Of a DNA stretch of 33,831 nucleotides, positions 22,586 through 31,649 are shown piece after piece (the stretch's first letter is position 1; each line of letters begins with the position of its first letter). The stretch is from positions 1 through 33,831 of the forward strand of contig MU400835.1 of the NCBI GenBank assembly GCA_022578965.1. Reading direction: 5' to 3'. The stretch is from Xylaria sp. FL1777. Its lineage: Eukaryota; Ascomycota; Sordariomycetes; Xylariales; Xylariaceae. The notes under the pieces were generated by a model. That model was not told the DNA's origin and did not search any database. It worked only from the letters and a program-made list of their open reading frames with translations. Position numbers and translations under genes: made by a program.

Positions 22586-25012
22586 ATGGTCACAGATAAA
22601 ATAGCTCCAGCCGGTCTTGTCCACTGGAATGGGGAGTCTGGCAGCAAGATGACGATATTCGCCTCCCAGGACGCTGAACGGTCTAATCATGTTCTCGGGA
22701 CCTTTCGATGCCTGATTGCAGATCTTTGTGAGCAGTTTAAGGGTGGCCATCCCGGGTGAGTCGCCATGTGCTGGTGCGATACTACGAAATATCGACATGC
22801 TAAGTTGTTGGGGATCATACAGGAGTGCCATGGGGATGGCCGCCATGGGTGTTGCGCTGTGGAAATACGTAATGCGTTACTCGCCCGAGAACCCAAACTA
22901 TTTCAACCGCGATCGATTTGTCCTATCAAACGGTAAGTTGACCAACAGCGACGCACATAACACTGCCTCGAAACTCATCGATTTCATATAGGTCACGCTT
23001 GTCTGTTTCAATACACCCTGATGCACCTTGTCGGCTATAAACATATGACAATGGAGCAATTGCGCTCGTACCATTCTGAACGAACGGATTCTCTCTGCCC
23101 CGGTCATCCCGAAATCGAGCACGAGGGTGTTGAAGTTACAACGGGGCCACTGGGCCAGGGAATATCAAATGCAGTTGGTCTGGCCATGGCCACGAAGCAT
23201 TTAGCAGAAACGTACAACAAGCCAGGGTTCCCAGTGGTCAGCAGCAAGATCTGGTGTGTTGTGGGAGATGCTTGCCTACAAGAAGGTGTAGCACTCGAGG
23301 CAATCTCGCTGGCCGGCCACTGGAAATTGAATGACCTCATCGTCATATATGATAATAACCAGGTCACATGTGACGGCTCGGTCGATCTAGCCAATACAGA
23401 AGACATTAATATGAAGATGAGCGCTTGTGGTTGGAAAGTGCTTAAGGTGGACAACGGGAATGAAGGCATCCCCGACATCGTTAATGCACTTGAGACAGCT
23501 AGAGCGGAATCAACTCAGCCTATTTTCATTAACGTCCGGACAACGATCGGTGTTGGGAGTAAAGTAGCCGGTGATTCAAAGGCTCATGGTGCAGCCCTTG
23601 GCCCCGAGGATGTCGCTAGCCTTAAGCGCGACGCAGGCATGAACCCTGAGGAGCATTTTGTCATCTCAAAAGAGACGTATGAGTTCTTCTCCGAAGTCCG
23701 GGAGCGAGGGCATCGACATGAAAGGGAATGGACCGGGTTGGTTGAGGCTTATGGGAAGGAATATCCCGAGATTGCAGATGAGTTCACGCGTCGCGTCAGA
23801 GGAGAGATGCTCAAGGATTGGACGAAACTTATACCGCCGAAAGAGGCTTTCCCGACCAGTCCTACCGCTACTAGGAAATCGGCTGGTCTCGTCTGTAATC
23901 CGCTTGCCTTAGAGCTGAAGAATATAATGGTTGGGACTGCTGACTTGTCACCTTCAGTCAATATGACCTGGAAGGGAAAGGTCGATTTCCAACATGTGAG
24001 AGTCCCAAGTCGTTCTATTGCATCATTGCTGACGATTTCACCTAGCCGGATCTTCGACCAGCCTGTGGTATTACAGGTGATTATACGGGCCGGTATATTC
24101 ACTGGGGTGTTAGAGAGCATGCTATGGCAGCCATCTCGAACGGACTTGCTGCCTACAATAAAGGCACGATTCTCCCTATTACCTCATCATTCTTCATGTT
24201 TTATCTCGTAAGTAGCAGTAGGAAAGCTTAGTCTCCTGGTAGCGTCACTAATTCACGTGTCCATCTCGTAGTATGCTGCGCCTGGTGTCCGAATGGGAGC
24301 TTTACAGCGGTTACAGGCCATTCACATCGCCACTCACGACAGTATAGGAACTGGCGAAGATGGTCCGACCCACCAGCCAATCGAGCTAGCCGCACTATAC
24401 CGCGCAATGCCAAACCTCCTTTATATTAGACCAGCCGACAGCGAGGAAACTGCTGGTGCATTTATTGCCGCCATATCTGCAACCCGGTCACCAAGTATCA
24501 TATCACTATCTAGGCAGAACCTGATTCAATATCCTCAGTATTCTTCCCGAGACGGCGTGCAAAGGGGGGCATACGTATTCATCGAAGAGATGCATGCCGA
24601 TGTGACCTTGATAGGCGTGGGTTCGGAGATGAAATTGGCGGTAGAAGCTCGTGAGGTTCTACAGAGCGAGTATGATATCAAAACACGCATTATCAGTTTC
24701 CCCTGTCAACGCCTTTTTGAGAGGCAATCGCGAGAATACAAGTCAGAAGTCCTACAATACCGTTCGAGAACACGTCGGGTTGTGATCGAAGCTTACGCGT
24801 CTAATGGCTGGGAGCGATACGCACACGCAGGCTACTCAATGAGCACATTTGGGCACTCGTTGCCAGGAGCGGCTGCTTACAAATATTTTGGTTATGACCC
24901 AAAGCTGATTGCTTCAAGAGTTAAGGGGTTCCTTGATGATCTGAAAGCAGAAGGGATCGAGGACCTCGACGGTGAATTTCGTGAACTAAACGTTGGAGCT
25001 CACTGGAAATAA
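22586..25012 (+). CDS. Transketolase / dihydroxyacetone synthase-like enzyme
   Basis: Exons are 22586-22755, 22823-22932, 22992-23995, 24046-24207 and 24272-25012 (2187 nt, 728 aa). A thiamine-diphosphate enzyme that moves two-carbon ketol units between sugar phosphates. Key parts are all present: GGHPG at about 53-57, GPLGQG, GDACLQEG with the later YDNN (diphosphate/Mg binding), HGAALG, the catalytic Glu in VREHAM, SSFFMFYLYAAPG, and THDSIGTGEDGPTHQP with its His residues. GDACLQEG and RKSAGLVCNP recall the fungal dihydroxyacetone-synthase-like subfamily rather than housekeeping transketolase. The protein ends HWK, so there is no SKL-type peroxisomal signal, unlike methylotrophic-yeast enzymes. 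Start choice is uncertain: in-frame ATGs at 22586 and 22649 both precede the conserved region. Likely acts on the phosphorylated product of the neighbouring pathway. Confidence 0.93.
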
Positions 25013-26121
25013 TGATGTATGGATATGGGCAAGACGTTCCACACGGCGATCAAGTGGCAGGAAGGTGTTGATATTAGATAGAAAGCGACTGCATTAACGT
25101 GACAAGGAGTATGAAGGGGTACCTTTTGGATATGCGCTCGAGCATATGGAAGTTGACTAGTACACTCTCCAGAAGAGGTCTGCTAAACAATCTTGGGTCG
25201 ATCCAAGTTATATATGCTAGCTAGGATTGACACGTTATTTTGGTATCCTTCAGCGTTCAACCCAAATATATCAACCAATTCAACGCTTACGTCTTCGAGA
25301 AGCATTTATTCTATATAAAAATAGTACTTAAGTTTAACCTCCCCATTGTTGATGTCGGTCCGACTAAGTAGAGTAGGGTATCATATGTCGTATGGCGGGA
25401 TTTCAATGCACCCTTAATTCAAATCATTACTGAAACTTGAAGAGGTAATTATTCACACGGTATTAGGATGTCGTAGTCCAACCAAGTTTCATGACCAAGC
25501 AAGAGGGACCCTGGACGGCATGGACCCGTGACAATGAGAAAAGTTGGAGTCAAGACTCTCAAGAAATTACAGGATGGGATTCATTAAGCAACGACTTATG
25601 GTAAGACGTGGACGGGAAGAAGGTCGTCCTAATAACATTTGATGTGTCGGTTTCGCCATTGAACGACCAATTTTGATTGGGACTCGCCTTATTCTTGGAC
25701 AGTCGCTACTACGTATGGATTAAATAAAATAATTTGAAGCAATCAAGCAATCTCTACGTTTAAGCCTAATAGCCGAATACCAAGTCTTCCACATACCGTG
25801 TACTGGAATAGTGCCATATGCATCGACATTGACGCTGCACGAGGAGTCAATTGAATTATATAAAGCGAAACCAGATCTACGGCTTTTAAGCATCCATACT
25901 TAGAGCGAAAGTTTTAAAGGTGTTGATTCGGGCGTGGAGAAAACAATCCCGATCTATCCCTTTTACATCTCTCAAGTCAGTGCAACTAAGCAAATTTGAT
26001 CCTCCTGGTTTACGTATTGCAACTCAGCATGGCGCCGGAGAATGAAAGCACGGCAGTTAATGACCGCTGGGTTTTAGTGACCTAGTATACGTGGGGTGTC
26101 TGTATTCTAACTTTGATGTTC
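25013..26121. other. Intergenic region, nothing recognised
   Basis: About 1.1 kb lies between the convergent ends of the transketolase (+) and metacaspase (-) genes. Composition is ordinary. There is no ORF of note, no repeat and no RNA gene that I can support. Confidence 0.5.
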
Positions 26122-27583
26122 TCACATGACAAATAGTAGATTGGTGTCTAGATACGAGGTCAGCAGGGTGTCAAGGTGTCTAGATTAATACCATCTTACC
26201 TAGTGGGTGACTGCAAGAAAGCTGGGGCTTCTGACTGTACTTAGTCTCTAGTACATCTCGGATACTGTTGAGCAGCTCGACATAACTCTGCTTCGGGTCT
26301 TGTTTCAGGGCTTTAACGAAGGCCCACGACATGGCGCCGGTGGCCTGAGACGCAATAGTGGCATCAGCACTCGTTTGGTCGTCCTTGCTACCCGACCACA
26401 TAATAACGTCCGCCGGTGATGTCTTTGTCGAGATGGTCTTCTTGTAACCTGAGTTTCCTGTCAATGCGGTCTTGGCGAAACCCATGACGGCACTCGCAGC
26501 GCCGCCCGTGTCACCCGAGGCATATGACGCGATGGCTGACAACAAGCCCTTCCCCGCCTCAGCTGCTAGATTCGGTTCCTTCAACACGCCCTTCGTCGAA
26601 TAGAGATACGGTAAATCCAGGGCAGAACCAGAGTGGCAGGCATCGAAGATGGCGGTTAGTCTCACACCTGCAACCAGAGGTTTGACTACTACGTGATGCA
26701 GCTCGTCGTCCACGAGATGACCAGCGTGCTTGAAATCGACAGGATAAATCACCTCGTCATAACCGTCCTCCTCGTCGCCATCGAGATCCTTGGCTTGCCC
26801 ACCATGGCCTGAATAGTGCAAGAAGAGGGAGTCGTTGGGTTGAGCGTCCTTAACGAGCCATTGCATGGCACGAATAATATTTGCCTTAGTGGGCTGTAAG
26901 ATGGGGTCGTGCTGGTCATCGGTGAGGATAATGGTGTCTTCTCTTCTATATCCGTAGTTTTCCGAAAGGAAAGCAAAAAGATTCTTGGTATCGTTGATAC
27001 AGCCCGCGAGTTCAGCATCCTGGCCGAAGTAGTTGATACCGATCAAGAGAGCTTTACGCTTACCAGTACAGTTGGAGTACTGAAAGGTATAGCCCTCGGG
27101 AGCTCCATGGCCGAACTGTTGCGGTGCCGACGGCGGGGGAGGCCCAGCGCGGTGATTTCCCCCGTAGCCCTGGACGGTCAGGTAGCCATAGGAATCCAGT
27201 CCCGGAGGGGGTGCGAAAGGCGGCGGCGGGTAGCGGTTGGATCGCGATTGCTGATGGGGCGGCGGATATTGATTGTAGCCATGGTGAGATGGCGGTCCTC
27301 CTGGAGGCGGGTACTGGTTATAACCATGCTGAGGCGGTGGCGGTTGCTGATAGCCTCCTCCATAACCGCTTTCATGTCTTGCTCCATAGCCACCTCCATG
27401 CTCTCCTCCTTGGCTGCCGCCATAACCTCCGTCACCACCGCCATATCCCCCGCCACGTCCGCCTCCGTAGCCTCCACCTCCGTAGCCTCCACCATAACCA
27501 CCTTGTTCACCACCATGGCCTCCGCCGTAACCTCCTGCATAGCCCCCGCCATAGCCTCCACCGTATCCGCCTTGGTAGGACAT
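26122..27583 (-). CDS. MCA1: Type I metacaspase
   Basis: Two exons, 27583-26200 and 26147-26122 (469 aa). The 52-nt intron near the end must be spliced to give the conserved C-terminus [12 protein letters not shown]; without splicing, translation runs into the intron and ends in an unrelated GKMVLI. Residues 1-80 are Gly/Tyr-rich (GYGGG repeats) and 81-160 Pro/Gln-rich with two HGYNQYPPP copies: the usual aggregation-prone prodomain of fungal metacaspases. The caspase-like domain starts at about 174 ([12 protein letters not shown]). The catalytic pair is His260 (HYSGHGG) and Cys316 (DACHSGS). These Ca-dependent Arg/Lys-specific cysteine peptidases act in protein-aggregate clearance and stress-induced cell death in yeast and moulds. 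It is divergent from the WW-domain gene across 1.2 kb. Confidence 0.96.
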
Positions 27584-28811
27584 GTTTTTGCTGGAGCAGG
27601 TACCAAATAGAGAATTCCTTGTCGACTGACTAAATCAATCAGAAAAGGAGAGGAAATTCTGGCAGTGACCAGGGCGAGCGCGTGGCAGGAGTAGCGATAG
27701 ATTAGAGATCTGCTTGTTGCAGCTAACGCGTGTTGTCGAGGTGGAACATTATGTTGGAGGTGGGGGTCTGAATGTCATAAGCGATCCCTCTTGATGTGTG
27801 GACCTATAAGAGATGTGGTTGCGCCTGTTAGTGAATCTAGACTCTGTGAACTAAGTAGGTACCTACCTAAGGTGGATGCAGCTATCCGCGGATGTTTCGG
27901 CACCCTTTCAGCCTACCTACCTACCCAGGTAGGCTATAAGAACATGCATACCTAGGTATATGTACAGTCAACTACCTAATCTACAGCTTGAGGCCGCCAA
28001 TCCACCTGGAGGAGCGCTACTACCTGCACACGCTACGTACCTGAATGCATCAGGTACCGTTGCGTCCTTTGGCGTTTTCTCATCTATACTAAGTACCTAA
28101 CCTCTGTACATACCTAGGTAGTAACAATAAATTTCTAACATTTAAGTACAAACAGCTTATAGTACAGGGGATTAGGGAGGGGTAGGTAGTACCTAACAAG
28201 GAAGCAATTGAGAACAACTGCCCCTCCCCCAGACTCTCAGCAAAGGAACCCCGCGCTATACCTACCTAGGTAGGCTATAGGTACGTTAGGTAGTAGAACA
28301 TTAGATGTATTATAGTGCGCATACTTGCAACCTACATACATACTTAGGTAGTATACCTACTTGGAGCCGACAAATCTCAGCCTGTTGGAACCTACCTACC
28401 TAGGTACTTATCTAGTATGTATGCATGTAGGTAAGGTCTGTACCTCTAGGTTGTATGCTGACAAGCTCCTCCTGATCTTACAACCCACACGCGTAAACGC
28501 CCAAGGCTTGGCTGCATCAGTCGTTGCTGGCGGCCTCTTTCAAAGCCCACAGCTCGACGAGACTCGCACTCGGAGTGTGGCAACCACGGCAATTTGGTGC
28601 CGAACCGCTTGGCTATCTGCACTCACGCGTTTCAGCTGTTTAATAAGTGCTTTGTGTATTCTCCCCCATCCCTCGGAAGCACCCTCGTCAGACGACGGTG
28701 CGACGACCACGAGGGGGCCTCCCTACCGCGAATACCATAGACTGCCAACCACTTCTCATTTCATTCTGGCTTCGTGTGGGCTTAGCTGTGTTTCTCACGC
28801 CCGCCTTCGCC
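27584..28811. promoter_or_regulatory. Divergent promoter region rich in TACCTAGGTA
   Basis: The 1.2-kb gap between the start codons of the metacaspase (-) and WW-domain (+) genes contains four exact copies of the palindrome TACCTAGGTA (27949-27958, 28111-28120, 28263-28272, 28397-28406) and many TAGGTAGG/CCTACCTA half-sites, mostly between 27850 and 28440. The open frame 28361-28843 over its right part shows no domain. Function of the motif is unknown to me. Confidence 0.6.
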
Positions 28812-29910
28812 ATGTCGTCATTATTCAACAAGCTGGCAAGTAAGCTAGACGACCTTGATCTAGGGGGAAAAGATAAAGACGAAGGCCACCCTCGTAAGCA
28901 CAAATCGTATGTTTGAGCTGGACGCGGAAGGAGACTCATATATCTGCAGAGAGTCGCGACTATCCGCCTCCATCACATCAATACGGTCATCACGACGGTG
29001 GCCCGCCTCAGTCATACCAATACTCAGGTGAACATCAGCAGTCATATGGTAGTCCGCCCCCTCCTCATTCGAGAGATTATCCCGGCCAGTACCAGCAGGA
29101 GCAGCATTACAGCAGCCCTCCTCCTCCCAGTCAAGAACCCGTGTACTCTCACCCTGAGGGACGGCCTCCTCTCCCGCAAGGATGGGTTCCCGAGTGGGAC
29201 CAGAAGTACCAACGGTGGTATTATGCTGAAGAAGCCACGGGTCATACCCAATGGGAAGCCCCTGGCGCTCGCAGCTCCGATAGCCGTGGATGGGCGCCTC
29301 TGGGCGACCACGGCGCCTCGTCACATGAAACGCCGGGCTATGGCAATTACGGACATGAGTCCCGTGACTATGATACCCGTGGATCCTCTGGCTATGGACA
29401 ACATAGCGATGGGAGATATGGTGGATACCACGATGGTGGCCAGCCTGCAGAGAAGAAGAAGGATCATACCTTGCTGTACGCCGCCGGTGGTTTAGCCGTT
29501 GGTGCCATTGGTGGTGCTCTGATTGCAAATGCATTAAGTATGTCCAATCCCATAACCCATCCAGAGCATAGCAATTTCAACCGCGAAAATTCCGCTGACC
29601 TATTACAGACGACTCATCAGACGATGAGGACCATCACCATGCCCCGTCACCACAACAGGCATACGCGCCTGCTGCCCCAGCTCCGTATGAAGCTCCGTAT
29701 GCAGCACCGGGGCCTGCATACGAGCCTGCTTATAACGCAGATGGGGAATATGTCGATGCTAGTGACCGCGAGTCTGTGGCTGAGGCGCGAGAGGAATACG
29801 AAGAGGCGCAGAGGAGGGCTGCCGATTCTGATGCAAGCAGTAGCGAAGAGGAAGAGCTTGAGGAAGCTCGTGAGGAGTATTACGAGGAGTACGAGGAAGC
29901 ATATGAATGA
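28812..29910 (+). CDS. WW-domain protein with acidic C-terminus
   Basis: Exons are 28812-28893, 28950-29537 and 29609-29910 (972 nt, 323 aa). The first donor, GTAAGC at 28894, was chosen because it joins in frame to the CTGCAG acceptor. Residues 1-27 hold a short amphipathic start (SLFNKLASKLDDLDL). Residues 30-100 are rich in Tyr, Pro, Gln and His. A WW domain lies at about 101-132 (PLPQGW, EWDQKYQRWYY, TGHTQWEAP), with both Trp and the aromatic pair, so it should bind Pro-rich ligands. A Gly/Ala-rich hydrophobic stretch (LLYAAGGLAVGAIGGAL, about 200-220) looks like a glycine-zipper membrane segment. The C-terminal ~100 residues are Pro/Ala-rich, then very acidic (EEEELEEAREEYYEEYEEAYE-like). 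I do not know its function; the Pro-rich prodomain of the divergent metacaspase is a conceivable but untested partner. Confidence 0.88.
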
Positions 29911-30375
29911 TGAGAAGCCCTGTACATTCATTGTCGCAGAAATACTAGGTAACCTCACTATTACCTACAGCTAGAAAGCGACGGATCTATGCGGCTATAT
30001 CAAAAAATTACGCGAGATTGCGACATGCGCCAGATACAATCTTAAGAATTTAGATTCAACATGGATATCCGACCTGAAAGAGCTCAATCAGATAAGTACC
30101 TATATATGTAAGCAGTGAATCTCTGGATATGGCTGTTGTTGTGTTAGTACCTGCTGAGTATAGCTTCTTATTCTCTATGCATCGAGGGAAGATTTAAGAA
30201 ACCTTCAGCAGTTTTTAAATACACCTGAGGCGAGTTGGATCGCCCAGAGCACAGTCATATGAGCATAATAGCTGCACCGATGAGGTCATTCATACGTGCG
30301 CGCACAATCCCGGCATGGAATTCAAAAAATGTGGTGGTCTTTGAAGAGCAGGCAGTAGTTATTATTAACAGTATA
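29911..30375. other. Intergenic region, nothing recognised
   Basis: About 465 bp downstream of the WW-domain gene. The small open frame at 30235-30417 runs into the fold-back element and has no recognisable domain. Confidence 0.5.
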
Positions 30376-30685
30376 CAAAGGTTGGGGTCCGAAGTCAGCA
30401 ATAGCCAGGACAATTGAATATAGTGCATTTAATTTACTGCTTACAGTAAGCTTTTCCTCATTAGGAAAGACCTTTAATTTTGTGCTAGACTGTTAGCGGC
30501 TTAGCAAGTTTTATTTTAGCTTAAGAACAGTCCGTCAAGTAGAAAATATATTCGAATCGGGCCGCTAACGGTCTAGCACAAAATTAATCGTTTTTCCTCA
30601 TTAGGAAAAGGTTACTGTAAGCAGTAAATTAAATGTACTGTATTTAATTGTCCAGGCTATTGCTAACTTCTGGCCCCGACCTTCG
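30376..30685. mobile_element. Fold-back element (MITE-like), 310 bp, TA-flanked
   Basis: The left arm 30376-30500 and right arm 30561-30685 are inverted copies of each other along their whole ~125 bp, with a 60-bp loop between. Matching landmarks are CAATAGCC near 30400 against GGCTATTG near 30655, TTTACTGCTTACAGTAA against TTACTGTAAGCAGTAAA, and TTTTGTGCTAGAC against GTCTAGCACAAAA. TA stands directly outside both ends (30374-30375, 30686-30687), as after Tc1/mariner-type insertion. It encodes nothing, so it is a non-autonomous element that would need a transposase from elsewhere. Arm differences are few and mainly C/T or G/A. TA is a weak criterion by itself; family assignment is tentative. 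Confidence 0.8.
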
Positions 30686-30920
30686 TACTTACAGTACCTA
30701 GTAAGTCGTCGAGAAGATCAACGAAACAACGCGGCCCATTACTAGGGTACTTACCCACTCCATTGCCACATGCAATCCGTTAAACCACCAATACAATTTT
30801 GCGCCGCAATGAAATTATATTACAGGGCCTCAGTTTTTCAAAGCTGAAGAATTAATATCGGGAGACAAAACTTAACCTATTTAAGAAAAGTCCACTAGAT
30901 GTTTTTTCACCCCCTTAAAA

Positions 30921-31649
30921 TGAGCTAACTAGCAAATATTAATAATGCTATTAAGAATTAAACATAACTTTTAATTAATAGTTTTATATTAATACTTAGG
31001 TAATGTATCCTTTAATTAACTTAGCTATTTTATTAAATAAGCTACTTAGCTTTAGCGTATTATTTACATTAAATTTCTATAGCGGGGTACTTAATAGTCA
31101 TTATAGTTACTTTATAATAATTTTACTAATTTTATTTATATAGCTTAATAATTATGTTATAAAATTAGCATAAAAGTAGCTTTTAAAGCAGCTTAATGCT
31201 TTTATATATACTATGCACTTTTTTTTTTGTTAGTTAAAGCTAAAGTTATATAACAACTTATTTAGCTTATTAAGCTTATAGTAATCTAAAGCTTACTAAG
31301 CTTACAGTAATTTAAAGCTTACTAAGCTTATAATAATTTAATGCTTATTAAACTTACAATAATTTAAAAAGAGTTATTACTTTTTTTACTTTTTTTTTGT
31401 TTATATAATTATGCATTTTTTATATTTAGTTACTTATTTAGTTTTAGTTCTTTAGCTATTAATTTTTTTATAACTGCTAAGCATTAATATATTTATTACT
31501 TTTAATCTTTTAAAACTTTTATTAATACATAGTAATAAAAGTACTTTAAAAACTTTTTTAATGAACTACTATTAAAAATCTTATTATTACCTACAAATTA
31601 AAACCTTAAAAGCAAACTTATTATATTAATATATAACAAGTTTATTATA
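30921..31649 (+). repeat. Probable LTR (right copy) at the AT-rich boundary
   Basis: This segment begins TGAGCTAACTA, like the LTR at 2377, and ends TTATTATA where that copy has TTGTTACA. Positions 31373-31649 match 2621-2884 with almost only C/T and G/A differences. Ordinary composition stops just before the TG at 30921. It is probably the 5' LTR of an element continuing to the right. The middle differs from the left copy and contains a 4 x 26-bp tandem repeat. Confidence 0.62.
31265..31368 (+). repeat. Tandem repeat, four 26-bp units
   Basis: Four head-to-tail units at 31265-31290, 31291-31316, 31317-31342 and 31343-31368. Each reads like GCTTA(T/C)TAAG followed by CTTA(T/C)A(G/A)TAAT(C/T)TAA(A/T). 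Units differ only by A/G and C/T changes apart from the last base of unit 3. The unit contains a TTA..AAGCTTA near-palindrome. Confidence 0.85.

Noticed and set aside
26909..27633. Overlapping + strand ORFs (233 and 169 codons) opposite the metacaspase
   Set aside because: Antisense shadows of the GYGGG-repeat and Pro-rich coding sequence.
28860..29534. 224-codon minus-strand ORF opposite the WW-domain gene
   Set aside because: Antisense shadow of a His/Gly/Pro-rich coding region; the sense strand has a WW domain and matching introns.
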